Made by a program: the position numbers and the translations under genes | Notes under the pieces: model-generated | What the model was told of the DNA's origin: nothing | The model's input: only the letters and a program-made list of their open reading frames with translations | The model's database searches: none | In this document: piece by piece, positions 24,535-37,100 of the stretch | Layout: each line of letters opens with the position of its first letter | How positions within the stretch are numbered: position 1 is the stretch's first letter | Assembly: GCA_029721515.1 (NCBI GenBank) | Contig: CM056563.1 | Coordinates: 10,736,454-10,800,453, forward strand | Length of the DNA: 64,000 nt | From: Synanceia verrucosa | Taxonomy: Eukaryota > Chordata > Actinopteri > Perciformes > Synanceiidae | Direction of reading: 5' to 3'

Positions 24535-27500
24535 CCCTCAGTACCTCTCGTCAGTACATTTCCAAAGACGGATACACTTTTCACTGCATGTGGCCCTGCT
24601 TGGAAACAGCCAGTAACGGCATTCCTCCACCTCCCTCTCCCCTCGCACTTTGTCATCACTCCACCTCTTTAATTTCATCTAATTCTTTCCATCTTCTCCT
24701 TGTTATCTGACAGCATTGGTTGGATAATCACTCTCCATTTCTAGTTTCCTCATTACATGTTTATATTTTGCTGCGAGTCTTTCTATGCCTTATGCTTGCA
24801 GCTTTCTCTCCACTTCTGTAAACACAGTGAGACAAGCAAAAGCTTTTTCGTGGTATTGGCTTCCTCCCTCTATATCTTAATTAATTTGACTAAGATGAAG
24901 ACTTGTAGCTACAAAAAAAGCAAGTGAAGTAGTGATAAGTTGTCATGGTGGAAAAATGGAAGAATGAGGCCCACTGTAAACATACAGGATACTGTATAGT
25001 GTACAACATGTTCAGTAAAGACTTGATAAAAGCAGGTATTAAGACTAACAGAAGCCTACTTGACAGAATCTATCACTGCACTCTTTTACAGGAAGTTTGT
25101 CTTAAAATTGACTAAATCTACTATGAATAAAATGTTCCACATATGTGAGCATATCTGCTGATTTAGCTCCCTCAACTGCTTTGGGTTTTGGGGATTTTTA
25201 ATCTTCCTGATGATTCTAATTTTTTAGAGAAATGGGCTTATGGGTAAAAGCAACAACTTAATTTCAGCTTCTTAAATGTGAGGATTTGCTGTTGTTCTTT
25301 GTCATATGTCATTGTAAAGCCAGTAAGATGTATGAAGACATCACCCTGGGATTTTGGAAGCTGTGTTTTTTTCACTGTTTTTGAAGTATTAAAATAAAAT
25401 AAAAGTATTTAGTAGTTGCAAGATGAAGTAGAAGAACAGCCAGTAGGATACAGTGTCCAGTTTTTTCTGCAGCTAGACAGTGTCAAACACTGAACTGATC
25501 CTGAGCCAGGGATGGAGCTTCAGGAACACAACCAAATATGCATATAGGCGACCCCTGGAATGAATACGGCCCTTGACAGTTTCCTACTGTATGTTTGCTT
25601 AGACAGAACAGCAGAGACACATATTTACACAAATGTATAACCCTGATTCACTCATTATTCATTCATTATACATTACTAACTGGCCAGCTTGCATTGTTCA
25701 GTTCTTGTTTAAAATGATAATGATTCGGGTCGGTCTGTATCCTACTGGGGGAAAGAGACAGTGACTGAAAAAGACACAAATGACAAGCCTAGGGGCGAAG
25801 AAAATATGTGCACTGGGGAAATCACATTGCAATTTGTTTTTGTATTTAATAATCATCCTAAACAGCACGTGAAATGAATTGCATGTGTGCTTGCTAATAT
25901 TCGTTGCCAAGAACTAACCAAAGTGAAATTCTTCTCTTTGCTTTCTTTTCCTGTTTTTCTCTCACGTCTCATCTTTCCTGTCATTGCATTTAGTCAGAGC
26001 AGCTTGTGGGCCATCTGCTGGCACACACTGGCAGCAGTGTGGCATGGAGAGGAGTCGGTGGCAAGCCGCTCTTCATCCGTTAGTGGTACCTCAGAAAGAT
26101 GCAGAGCAAGGGACGGTGGGATGTGGGGGCAGGAGATTTGAAGTCAGGACTGTAGGGAAAAATGGAGAGCCAAAACCTGGAGCCAAAGGACCAGGTTCCA
26201 AAAACAAAGTGGTGGTGTGATTTCTCTGCTCTTCTTTTCCTTCTCTACTCCTGCACTCTGTTGCTTCAATTCACCCCTTTTTTAATCTAATCATTGGGTG
26301 TGTTGCTTAGCATGTAGCAACGTCATGGAAACTGAATGCAAGTAATAATTTGTGTTGGGAGAGATTTTGATAGATTTAACAAAGCAGTCAGCATTTTCTG
26401 CTGCTCACATCAACTTTGAGTTTATTTTGTCCTGGAAGATGTCATTTGTTTGGGGGAGTTTTTGATGAGTGCAACGCTTTATCATGTGATTTCTGTGGGG
26501 TTCATTTCATGCCCCTGACTGCTGACTGTAAATACTCTTGACTGAGGTTGGAGAGGTGGTTTGAGGTTACCAGGAGTTCAGCTGTGCTGTGTGGGCTGTA
26601 GGGCTGTTCGGAAAGTGGAAAAAAGAGAGGCAGAAAGAGACAGAAAAAATAATTTGAATAAAAGACAAGATGAGAAGCACAGAGGAAATACAATCGCTAC
26701 TTGTAGCCACGTGCCCTTGCGCTATAATGCAATGTCCACGGCTGCTTTCTTGCAGCCACGAATTTGGAAGCAAATTAAAAATAAATGAATAAAAGAGAAA
26801 CAGAAAGGAGGGGAATGAAAAAAAATGTTTACCAGTAATTGCATGTGAAATTTATGGGGTTGATAATTGTGAGAAAGGGTCCCTTGACACTACAATAGGA
26901 GCCATTGAGCAGCGCAGGCTGGTGTGTGAGTGTCAAAGTTGGACCCCATCCAGGGACCAGGTTTCTCTTAAAACCAGGGGAAGAAAGGAGGGACTGTTTT
27001 ATAGAAGGAAAGGAGAGAAACAGACACACACTGTTCTCTCATTTTCCTATTTGCCTACATGAACATTTGCAGATGACTGCCCAGAAAAAAACATGCATGC
27101 ATTCTGTCAACTATTTAACATCATCTACTTATCTGTCCTTTTACATGAAGTATATACACATATGCTCTCAATCAACCCCCATCCATTGTGCTCTCTATCT
27201 TACATTTTTAACATTTAATGGACACTGCACTAGATGAGAGGTGAACTCCCTCACTTAAACTTAAAAGATATGTACATCTCATTCAAAACATTCCAGACAC
27301 ATAGAGGTTAAACAGTTGGGGGAGGACAAAGAAGCTCAAGCCTATTGACCTCCAGGGGGTGCATAGTTCCTCCTGTTATTTCTTCAGGAAGTTTGCACTC
27401 TCTAAACAAATTGATATAATAGGGCCTCCATGACAGGAGTGGTGCTGTTTTTATGTGTTTGTGTTGTTAGCATGGGACCTTGCACAACAGCTCCAGGCTA

Positions 27501-28816
27501 TGGGCCAGTATATGCATGTTTGTTTGTAGGTGTGGGCGTGTGTGTGCATGTTGCATCAATCCCCTACTAGCGTTCTACCTATAAAACACATGGGTGGTCA
27601 GCCTGTTTATTGTGTGGGTTTGCAAACAATGCTCACTCATTAGGCTGAGACCAGTGAGTCACTCATAATGGTTAAATCCAATTACAACCTTAACCAGAGT
27701 GTTTGCAATCATAATCATTATTTCCATTTTGCCTCCAGCACTCTGGTCCGCTGAAAGCACACAACAGTCTTGTAAAAAAAAAAAAAATTGAGTTAATGGT
27801 TCAGTGTTGATTGTTGTGAAGAGAATTACCCTTACACTTACACAATAATAATTAATCACATCACCTTGGAAATTGGGGATGGTTATTTTAATGCCCAGAG
27901 GATCAATTCCTCTATTGGAACTCCTGGGACATTTTCTCTAGCGTCACCATGAGATCTGACATTTATGGATGGTTGGCCATGAAGACGGCTGGACACATTC
28001 ACTCAGCCCCCCTGAGGATTTATTAGAATAACATTGATCCCCTGATTTTTCCTCATAAGTCCTAACTTTCCATCAGCTTCAGCTGTGCTTTGGGTTTATT
28101 TCTGATAATCAGGTGTAAGCATGATGAAACACTAAATTATAATGACAGACACATCGACTAATGTGTGAGTGATTATGATATCTCACATAATTACACCTGT
28201 AATAGTGCCTTTGTTCCCTTCTCTTTCTGGGCTCCCCCTCCTGTGATCGCTCCCCTCACCCTGTTGAGTGATGGCTTAAAAGGAAAGGGAAGTTTATGAT
28301 AAATCTAATCCCCTTTTGCCTGTCAATCTCATCCTTCCTTTTACAAGCAAAGGGTGGAAGCTACAAAAAAAGACAACATTTTATTTTTGGATATTCATTT
28401 AATGATAATATCACTTCTTTTCCACTTGTACAAATAAGTTCACAAAAGAAAAAAAAACAATGACAAGAAAGAGCTTCCCAAAATAAACAGGGAAAAATTA
28501 ACATTCCCATCGAAAATATTATTCATTATCTTCAATGTATTCTATTTTACAGACAAATATTCCAGTTACTTGGCTTGATTGTTTATTTGAGTGTGGGCTC
28601 TCAAGGCATCTTCTTGGCAGGACACTGCTAATTGTGCACGGGGAAGACTGCAGATTTACAACTTTAGAGACATTCACAGATGTGTCTGTGGTGTGTTTGC
28701 CAATGTACTCCTAGGCATGCTGGCAGACAGAGGGGGTAACTGATTGTAACTTGATGTCTGCAGGTCTTTGCACAAGACAGAACACGTTCTTGCATTATCA
28801 CTAAAGTTGACAGAAT

Positions 28817-28828
28817 CACACACACACA

Positions 28829-28862
<34 letters not shown>
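28817..28862. repeat. (CA)n microsatellite
   Basis: 46-bp CA tract with one interruption near 28831, about 1.4 kb below the vasn stop codon. Confidence 0.97.
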
Positions 28863-28864
<2 letters not shown>

Positions 28865-30293
28865 CACTCAAACACACATACACAAGGTTACTTTGAGTCC
28901 TTCTTTGCCCTATAGTCACAGATTTGGATCTCAGCACTGTGTGTCTGCATACTAACCTTCCTGTGGGTCTACTACTTTGCAAGTCTCATTGTCTTCTACA
29001 CAACTATAAAAAGAAGTTTGCTTCTCCTCACCTTTTCATAGTCTAGTAAGGTGCAACTAAGCAAAACTGAGACTTTTCTAGCCAAGGAGAAAATGTGCAC
29101 AGCATTACACCAAGCAGGCTATTTTTAAGCGAAACACAATACACAACCACTATTTGCTTTGCTTTTTGTGGGCCAGACCACGTATTGTGTTGTACGTGAA
29201 TTGTGGTTTAGGGATAAAGCTGAGTTTCGCTTGCAGTGAATATAAATAATAAATAAAGTCTCTGAAGTTGTCTTTTTATGTGGTATAGTCATGTGATTGC
29301 TTACTGTAATGAGGGCTAGCTCTAAACAGTATGAAACTCAGTGCAGCACTGAAACAGAAGGGGTTCAGTGAACTGCTTCCCTCTGTACCTTTGTAATCCT
29401 GCATACCTTCTCCGTTTGTGATGGCAAAGCAGACTGAAGGCTTCAGAATGGAGATGGGGAATTAGCCTCAAGTCTGTCCAGACTCACATCTACTTAGACT
29501 GTCTGACATTCTGGGGGCAAAGCCCTTTGATTGACTTTGCTGGTACCAAACGAGTTTTAATCTTCAAAGATTTTAATCTGCTGTTTTGTCTATTAGTCAT
29601 AAGAGGTGGGGGGTATAGAAGGCTCTTAACAGTCGCAATGTTGCACAGTAAAAAAAAAACAACAACATGAAGAGACAAGTATAAAAAAACTTAAGTATTA
29701 AAAAACTTAAGTACAAACCAAACAAAAAACACAAGTGTTTTAGAGCCAAATAAAGCTGTACAAGCATCAGTTATTTTCTCTGCAGGACTTCATTTGGTGT
29801 CTCAAAGGTCACTCAGAGCAAGCACCGATCCCTTCGGGGCAGTGCTAAGGAGTTACAACATGAAGCAAAAACATTTGCTCATAGCGTTTCGTTGGGCTTT
29901 TGGGGAAAGGGCAGCACAATCCCATTTCAGTGCACTCTCCTTTATGAACCGATAAAGGTAGTCACCATTTCTCTTAACCCAGCGTTTCAGCCAAATACAG
30001 CCTTATTCCAGCAGTGTGAAATGTTATTGAAGCAGGATGCTGCGTGTCAATGGAGTAGAGGCACTTTGAATGCTTTTTCGAGTACAAGCAAATGTCTTTG
30101 AGCTTGTTTAGTGTCTACTTAGACAACTGGAAAGTTAAATATATATCCAGTTTCAGCTTTTGTGGTTATCTGGCTGATACTGTGTTCTATATTTTCCCCA
30201 ACAGCATTTTCTGCTCTCTGTTTTACAACAGTGAGGAAAACAGAGCTGAAGAATTAAAATCCCCCTCTGGGTCTGAGTAGTCAAAGCCAGGTG

Positions 30294-32372
30294 TCAAAAG
30301 TAGGAAGGCTTATGTGAAGTCATATTGTTATTTGATGTACAGTGGTCCTGTAGTAGCAACACCTCATATTCCAGGTTTCCGTTCTGAACAGCAGGTTCGG
30401 GGATCATAAGTTGGGGCTGTTTTTGAGGCAGTGCCCCATTATCCAAACCAGCTTTCACTCCATCCAGTTCTAGCTGGGAGGGCTCACAGTCCAGGTCCAG
30501 GTGGCCCTTGGCCCTCTTCCTGCGAAGATAGCATACCACCCCCACTGCTATTGCTATCAGTACCAGCAGTAGCAAGATGGCCATCGCAGGCACCAGCATA
30601 GTGGTCAGCCTCTTGTCATCAAACGGTGCAATACGGCTCCTGGCGCTTTCAGCAATTGTATGGGCCTCAATGCAAACACTGTCGATGCCACTTGGGGCAC
30701 CTAGAGGACTGGCACACACAGTGTAGGTGGAATTGGGCTTCAGGCCTCTGAGTCTATACTCTGGGAAGGACGCTGGCAAGCTGAGTTGAATCGGCCTGCG
30801 GTCTGGCCCGGAGAGATTGCGGTAGGTTAGGCGGATTCCACGGATATAAGGCCGCATTTCAATGTAGCGGTGGAGGTCCAGCAGGATTGAGGTTGCAGTT
30901 GCTTGATGCGAACTGATGTCTGGCACATATGCACTAACAGTTGCCATAGGGGTGGTAGCTTCAGGTGGTAAAGGCAGGAGATGGTTTTCGATTTCACAGT
31001 ACATGCCAGAGGTGCCATGTGGACAGGTACATTCTACCTGCCCATGCTGGTCCAAACGACAAGTACCCCCATTCAGACAGGTATGAGGGGGACAGAAATG
31101 CTGCTCCTCGTCTGGGTCCATGCTGCTGCTACTGGGGGATGCAGGGACAGGGGGCAGGGGAGAGTCATCATCTTTGTCTGTGGGGTAGGCCCTAGGGACT
31201 GGAATAGATCTAGTAGTACTTGGGAAGGTAGTGACAGGAACGGGAAGGGTAGTAGTAGTTCTGACAGTACTAGTGGTGACTGTAGTTGTAGTCGGACAGC
31301 CAAAATCCCTGTGCTCCAGTCTTTCCAATACCTTTCCAGCATTGATCGGTGGGAAATGGCAGCGGGTCTCCTCTGTTCTCTCTAAGGTGATGCTTTGGGC
31401 TCTCAGCCATCTTGGGAACCAGGCTAAGGTGCAGAGACAGTTGAAGGGGTTCTCTGCTACTGTAAGTTTTCTGAGGTGTGGTAACAGCTGGGAGAACTCT
31501 TCAGGGAGGCCTTGTAAACTGAGGTTACTTATGTCCAACTCCTGCAGCTCTCCAAGGTTCTGCAGGTCCTGAACCTTTGGCTGGAAACCCATTGGGTTTC
31601 CAGCCATGCTGAGGTGAATCAGCCCCTGGGTCTCCTTTAGCGCTGAGGGGAAAGAGTCCAGGTGGTTTCTAGAGATGTCCAATTCGTGGAGGTTCTTTAG
31701 ACCAGCTATGAGCTCCTTATTCAGGCTGGTGAGCCCCACACCACCCAGTTTGAGTGATTCCAGGTTTGGGGTCTGGAGGTCTGAAGGACCCAAGGTGGGT
31801 AAAACATTAAAGCGAAGGTCCAGCAGCAGTAGTTGGGGCATTGAGAGAGCAGGCAGGGATTTCAGCTGGTTGCCCTGCAGTTTGAGTTCCAGCAGGTGGT
31901 CTAAGCCATTAAAGGCTGCAGGGTGGATGGTCTTGATATGATTACTATACAAGTAAAGACGCTCAAGCAGTGCCATACCCTGGAAGCATTCCTCTGAAAT
32001 GTGAGTGATCTGGTTGGATGACAAGTCCAGGTTTCTCAAGGAGGTCAAAGGTTCAAACACCCTGTCAGTAAGCTGAGTCAGTTTGTTTTGACTGAGGTCC
32101 AGCATCTCCAGGTTCTCCATACCATCAAAGTCCTCAGCTTTCAATGCCTCAATGCCGTTAGCAAAGAGGTAGAGATTTTTTGTGGAGGGGGGCACGCTTC
32201 TGGGAATGGTAGAGGAGCGTCTCTGGAAACATAGGATGGATTCTGGCGTGGAACAGGAACAGTCCTGTGGGCAGTCGCTGGACAAGGTGCCGTCAGGAAG
32301 GACGAGGAAGAGCAGAAACGGCATCAGCGGAGTAAGAAAGACCTTCATGGTGTAGGTTGCCTCTCTCTCCAT
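30294..32372 (-). CDS. vasn: Vasorin, single-exon coding sequence (692 aa)
   Basis: Vasorin is a type I membrane protein whose ectodomain binds TGF-beta; in mammals it is shed by ADAM17. Seen here: a hydrophobic signal peptide (about residues 9-32), LRRNT cysteines C34/C38/C40/C48, leucine-rich repeats about 64-310, an LRRCT (NPFNCLC to DFGCP, about 308-360), a Thr-rich mucin-like stalk 361-388, an acidic/Pro/Ser linker, an EGF domain with six cysteines (C427, C432, C438, C448, C450, C459), a fibronectin III-like region about 471-572 containing RLTYRNLSGPD as in mammalian vasorin, a transmembrane helix about 591-615 followed by RRKR, and a 75-residue tail ending KPSYF (human ends KPYI). N-glycosylation sequons lie at N283, N519 and N547. 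Human vasorin is about 673 aa, so the protein is full length. The frame continues 8 codons upstream, but a splice acceptor separates those from the chosen ATG. That ATG has A at -3 and G at +4. A second in-frame ATG 8 codons later would give 684 aa with a cleaner signal peptide. No frameshift or internal stop is present. Confidence 0.96.
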   Translation of the reverse strand: MEREATYTMKVFLTPLMPFLLFLVLPDGTLSSDCPQDCSCSTPESILCFQRRSSTIPRSVPPSTKNLYLFANGIEALKAEDFDGMENLEMLDLSQNKLTQLTDRVFEPLTSLRNLDLSSNQITHISEECFQGMALLERLYLYSNHIKTIHPAAFNGLDHLLELKLQGNQLKSLPALSMPQLLLLDLRFNVLPTLGPSDLQTPNLESLKLGGVGLTSLNKELIAGLKNLHELDISRNHLDSFPSALKETQGLIHLSMAGNPMGFQPKVQDLQNLGELQELDISNLSLQGLPEEFSQLLPHLRKLTVAENPFNCLCTLAWFPRWLRAQSITLERTEETRCHFPPINAGKVLERLEHRDFGCPTTTTVTTSTVRTTTTLPVPVTTFPSTTRSIPVPRAYPTDKDDDSPLPPVPASPSSSSMDPDEEQHFCPPHTCLNGGTCRLDQHGQVECTCPHGTSGMYCEIENHLLPLPPEATTPMATVSAYVPDISSHQATATSILLDLHRYIEMRPYIRGIRLTYRNLSGPDRRPIQLSLPASFPEYRLRGLKPNSTYTVCASPLGAPSGIDSVCIEAHTIAESARSRIAPFDDKRLTTMLVPAMAILLLLVLIAIAVGVVCYLRRKRAKGHLDLDCEPSQLELDGVKAGLDNGALPQKQPQLMIPEPAVQNGNLEYEVLLLQDHCTSNNNMTSHKPSYF

Positions 32373-32379
32373 GCTCAAT
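32373..32379 (-). other. vasn: 5' UTR end of the vasn coding exon, with splice acceptor
   Basis: Read on the minus strand, a T-rich tract ends in TTTTAG (the AG is at 32381-32380) and is followed by seven bases and then ATGG. This is a good 3' splice site, so the vasn coding exon should begin at 32379, with a 5' UTR exon at higher coordinates. Human VASN likewise has a non-coding first exon and one coding exon. The acceptor also shows that the apparent eight-codon N-terminal extension of the open frame is intronic. Confidence 0.7.
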
Positions 32380-32894
32380 CTAAAATAAGAAAACATATAA
32401 ACTGTCAGTGACCTGTAGAATCACCTAGGTAAATATACAGTAAATGCTTGTGATCAGGATACAACTGCAGCACATAATATTGCTAAGGCCACGAACCAAG
32501 AACCAAGAAAAGTGGTACAGATAATGTTGAACTTATTTAGCAGAGCATATTTTTTCACCTATATCTAAGAAACCAAACCTGCCTACTACAGCTATTGATT
32601 CATTGTGTGGTTCTTTAATGTGTTTCAAAGAGATTACTATCAAAGGTTTAACTATGCAAAGCTAGTGATCAAAGGCAGACTTTTGTCACAAGGTCTCTCA
32701 AACAATAGCGCTGTAGCTGTGACCTCAGGCTTCAGAGAGATTTTTCTGCTAAACTCTGGGAAAAGTTGACATAGTGGCATCTTGCCACACTTTTCTGGTT
32801 AAAGGTGTGCCACATTCTTCCTGCAATGACATGTAATGGATAGTATTGCAGGGTGCTTAAACCATTGTTACCAGTGATCCTACAGATGGTGATG

Positions 32895-32980
32895 GTGTGT
32901 GCGCGTGTGTGTGTGCGTGTGTGTGTGTGTGCAGGAGCACATACACAGTGACATATCCCATATATGCGATATACGATATA

Positions 32981-33037
<57 letters not shown>
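32895..33037. repeat. Compound (TG)n ... (TG)7(TA)21 tract
   Basis: An imperfect TG/CG tract (32895-32932) is followed by a TG run from 32982 leading directly into a 43-bp TA run (32995-33037). It lies about 520-660 bp upstream of the vasn coding exon acceptor, inside the presumed vasn intron. Confidence 0.95.
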
Positions 33038-33040
<3 letters not shown>

Positions 33041-34120
33041 AAATGGTTTGTATTTATATGCCACCCACCCACTGCTATTGAACTTACACATACTGCACAT
33101 ACTGTGGTTGTCATGCCATCTCTCTCTGTATATGACAGACTTCATAGCCTATGAAACACACAGCCACACAGCAGCAATGAACAAATCTGACTTGTTTTGT
33201 TTCTGAGATGATATATCAAAGTGAAAACACAGAGTGGCTTTGAACGTTTTTTTTTTCTGTCTCTCTGGAGCCACTGGAACAGTGAAAAGCTTCACACAGG
33301 CCTTCTCAATGATTCACCATAAACACCGCTCTGGTCTCTCCAGTTTCATACAACCATACCGTGTTAACTTTGTTTGGCTGTACGTCTGCCATGCTGCACG
33401 TGGCCGCACATCTGTGGATGATTTACTTTGTGGCGTCTAAACTCAGAAGAGGAGCTTCATAGAAGAAATATAAATAACACAGTTTCTATGTTGTCATTAT
33501 GCAGACTGACTGTGGCTGCTTGCCAGACAAGTGTCTCTAATACTGGCTATAATATAATACATACCCTAAAAAAGTACTTTAGATCAGTAGGAAGATATGT
33601 TACTGTGATTTAAGTCCATTTCACCTGAGCCCTCCTAAACAAACGTCCTGGTAGAGCATCAACACAGGACTGGAGGGCTGAAAAGTAGGAATGAGGAGAA
33701 GGAGAGAGGAATGATGGGAGATAAAGAAGAAACTAGTTGCCGACAAGAGTCTGTGTGTCAGTTTATCATCCTCTGCTATCAAGTGAGATGGCCCGGGGGG
33801 GGGGTAACATCTCGGTCTGTTAACCATTTCTCTTCTTTATATAGCGGTCTCTTTCGCTCAAATACCATTCAATACTTTGCTGGTATCCTACTTCAGTTAA
33901 TGTAGTGATCTAAGTTTATTGACTGGCAAAGGGGGGCAAGAGTTGCTGATATCTACAAACATTGCTTTTTGAACATTTCTGACAAGAAGCACTGTATGTT
34001 AGTTGACCTGGATGCTTGAGGGAGCCTACTTCAAGACCATAAATGGTGCAGTTGTTGTCTTCACTGCATAAATACCTGAATGAGAAGCCAAGAATGTGTG
34101 ATTTTAACACAGATGGAGCA

Positions 34121-34152
<32 letters not shown>
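34121..34152. repeat. (CA)n microsatellite
   Basis: 32-bp CA tract starting CGCG. Confidence 0.95.
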
Positions 34153-34155
<3 letters not shown>

Positions 34156-37100
34156 CATTGTGTTCTTACACTGCTTTACCTAAGGTTGTGGCCCATTGCA
34201 CAAGAAATGTCAAAGAAATTCCTTTGGATGTTTTATTTTTCTCATTTCCCTCTCCATCTTGGAACTGTGTTCTTTTCTTCTAAAGTTACAGCATTCATAT
34301 ATTTTTGCACAATGGCATCTATTAGATGTACAAACATCTGCGGTTCTTATTTGTACTAGAATCCGGGTGTGTTGTGATCAGTAATTGTACATGCTGGGAA
34401 ATAAATGAACATATGTATGTCCTTTTAATTGCCCTTTCTGTGTGAAAACTGCTTTTTCTGTCCTCTGTTAATGATTTAAGTGTAAGTTACAGTAGCATCA
34501 GAGCATCTGCCAATTGAAATAACTTCTTAAATCCACCTTTCTTACTGATCTTTCCTTTCACTCCGTCTGTTTAATGAAACATTTTCTCCCCCCCCCAAAA
34601 AAAAAAAATCACTGCCTCGAATGTCAGAACTTGGAGAGGAGATCAAGGTTTTTTTTGTGGGGGAGGGTATCATCTCATCACACCACCGCTATGGCATTTA
34701 TTTTCCTTTTCTTTCAACATACTTTTCTTTCCGCTCCTTGAAATTGCAACCGTCTTGGATAGATTCCTTGATGTCTTATTTTTCCTTCTCCAGTGTATGA
34801 ACTAAAAGCAACCATGGCATTCATTTGAACCCCACTGCCATTACTCTTATTATTCGGATAACTCTTTCAGACAGGACAGAAATGTTATTCTGTGCAGCCA
34901 GATGTCAATAACATGAACCTCATGAGTCTCAATTGAATGAAACAGCTAACTAGTTTTCAGAGTCAGCACCTGCTAACGGCACAGGAAAAAAATAACCTGA
35001 ATTTTACCAGCCATGCAGAAAAGTCAGACCTCAGTGTTTGTGGAAAATTTTGTCCAGAAAGTACAATAACATCTGATGGCGACAGTTTGCTGTTGGCTAC
35101 AGCTGAATGAGCAGAGGTTAAGAGTTGCAGTTGTCCCATAGTTTACACACAGTGCCGGAGGGGGAATCACATCAACAGGTGAGTAATTACAGGTACAAGA
35201 ACTGTAAATAATTTCATGTCATGTCTCAGGGGAAAGTCCAAAGTAAGAACATTTAATTTGCTCTGAAAGTTTTTAACTGTTGTAATCAATAATTCATTCA
35301 TAGAATGGCCAAAAAAGATGGATTGCATTATAGGGCTCAGGATGATGATGACGATGATGACAAAAAGTGGTTGCAGTGCTGTGTATGTGTACAGAACAAG
35401 GGAAAACAAAAGGATTTGGGAAGATAAACAGGAGATGAAGTTGTTAGGAAGAATCAAGCAACAGCTGGAGAGTGTGCGTGCGTGTGTGTGTGCGTTACTG
35501 CATTTCACTTTCAGGATACAGCACTTGCACGTGACATATAGAAGTTTTACTTTTTGTTAAAGGCTGCCTGTTCAGAACAAATACTGCTGCGAGAAATATC
35601 ATATGTGTCTGAAAAAAAAATCTCATTCCTTCCGGAGATAGAGAGACCTCACTTTTGGTACATGGTATCCCTGCCAGAGACGGCTATAAGGGTCCGGTGC
35701 CAGAACATACAACTAGCAAGATAAAACTGAATATTTTTCTTAGAAAATCAACGTGGCGACTGTAACGTAGCTCCCCGGGGCAGATTGTTTATTTGAGTGT
35801 GGCTCATTCCAAAACTGGGCCGAGCACATCTGATAACCCGATGGAGAAGAAACTGTGGTGGATGTGGACGGGGTTCAGTCAGTGCATGCTGCCAGATCAT
35901 AGATAAACTGTAGGTTGCAGGGTTAGATTCTGCGGTTTTTCTTTCTTTCTGAATACGAGTTACTTGTGCAGGTCTTATCAGTGGCCAAGATAAGGCACCA
36001 CCACAGTATGGATCCATGATTTACCGTTGTGCTGAGTGACTGTTGGCTGTGTGGTTTTAACTCAAGTGTTTTGAAGTGAGTGCAGGTGGAGGGCCCAGAG
36101 AGAGATAGTAGAAAGACAGGCTTGTCATCCTGCACGAGGAGGAATGCCCCCCTCCCTTCTCGCCTGCCTCCTCCTCTCTTTTCTTGAGTTGTAATTTCCT
36201 CTCCTTGTTGAGACATTCCTGAGACAGGCAGCAGCTGAGTTTGAAAAAGCAAGCTTGTCTGTCTTACCGGCTTGGCATTTTGAGATTAACCAGGAGTCTT
36301 TTGGGGGTTTATAAACAGATGAAGAATTGGATGAATTATGTTGCTGCTTATATAAATCAGAGTTAAAACAACCGATTGGTTTATAGCAATTCTTACATCT
36401 TTGTTTTCGCAATTCTCGTGTCTAAGTTTGTTGGGAGGTAGAATAAAACGTGTTGGCTGATGAGTATGTGGAGACACCCGAGGGGCTGAAACGGTGATGA
36501 GAAAATGCTAAGAAAGAAGCATGGGAACAGCTTTGCACAACACTAAGTGGATCACCGTTGGAAAGAGAGAAAAATGAAGAGGTAATAAGAAGGGGGCAAA
36601 AGGGAAGAAAAGTATTTCCTCCGGGAAACAAAAGCAGGGCAAGAGCGGAGACAAAAACAGGTTTTCTGTCAGCAGGGGCACCGGGGTGGAGAGGTGGATA
36701 AGGCCTGGCTTTGGGAGGGTGAAGTGGGCTTCAGCAATTAAATCCCAGCAGGCCAAGCGTCAAGAGCCCTTATCTTCAGAGCTGAAGGCCAACACTGAGG
36801 GGCAATGAAGGGTACAAGAGTGCGAAGAAAATTACTGTGTGTGTGTGCGTGCGCGTGCATGCGGAGGAGCTGCAAGTCACTATGCATAATTCAGCAGGCT
36901 GGTCAGAGACAGGGTGGGGGGGTGCACCATGCACAGTCACAGTAAGGGGATAAGGCTGCACACTACAGAGTGCATACTCCCATTAAAGAGGCCCCTTCTC
37001 TTCTGGGACTTAATCTATTAAAGGAACAGTACTTGAGGTATGTGCATAAGAGATGATCTACACTGTTATAGGTCTGGGGGTTCAGTTCAGTTCAGTGTGT

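Larger units (their letters stand above)
8632..30293 (+). other. Long coro7 intron, part 1
   Basis: About 21.7 kb with no supported exon. It contains TG/CA microsatellites (8757, 17520, 21774, 24479, 28817), a GC-rich patch at about 19600-19930, a foldback element at 20430-20827 and probable TE relics at about 15050-15330 and 21930-22330. 8805-15050, 15330-17500, 17555-19600, 22340-24470 and 24535-28800 show no recognisable gene or repeat. The 3' end should include the vasn 3' UTR (minus strand, below 30294), whose length could not be fixed. The nearest minus-strand AATAAA noticed is the complement of TTTATT near 28382. Confidence 0.5.

Noticed and set aside
25980..26220. Possible exon with open frame after TTTAG
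   Set aside because: Three frames are partly open, none resembles a known family, and there is no strong donor. Left as unexplained intron.
30827..31941. Open frames on both strands inside the vasn exon
   Set aside because: Out-of-frame or antisense shadows of the vasorin coding sequence; none encodes the conserved domains.
32381..32396. Eight-codon N-terminal extension of vasorin starting MFSYF
   Set aside because: It overlaps a polypyrimidine tract and splice acceptor, so it is intronic.
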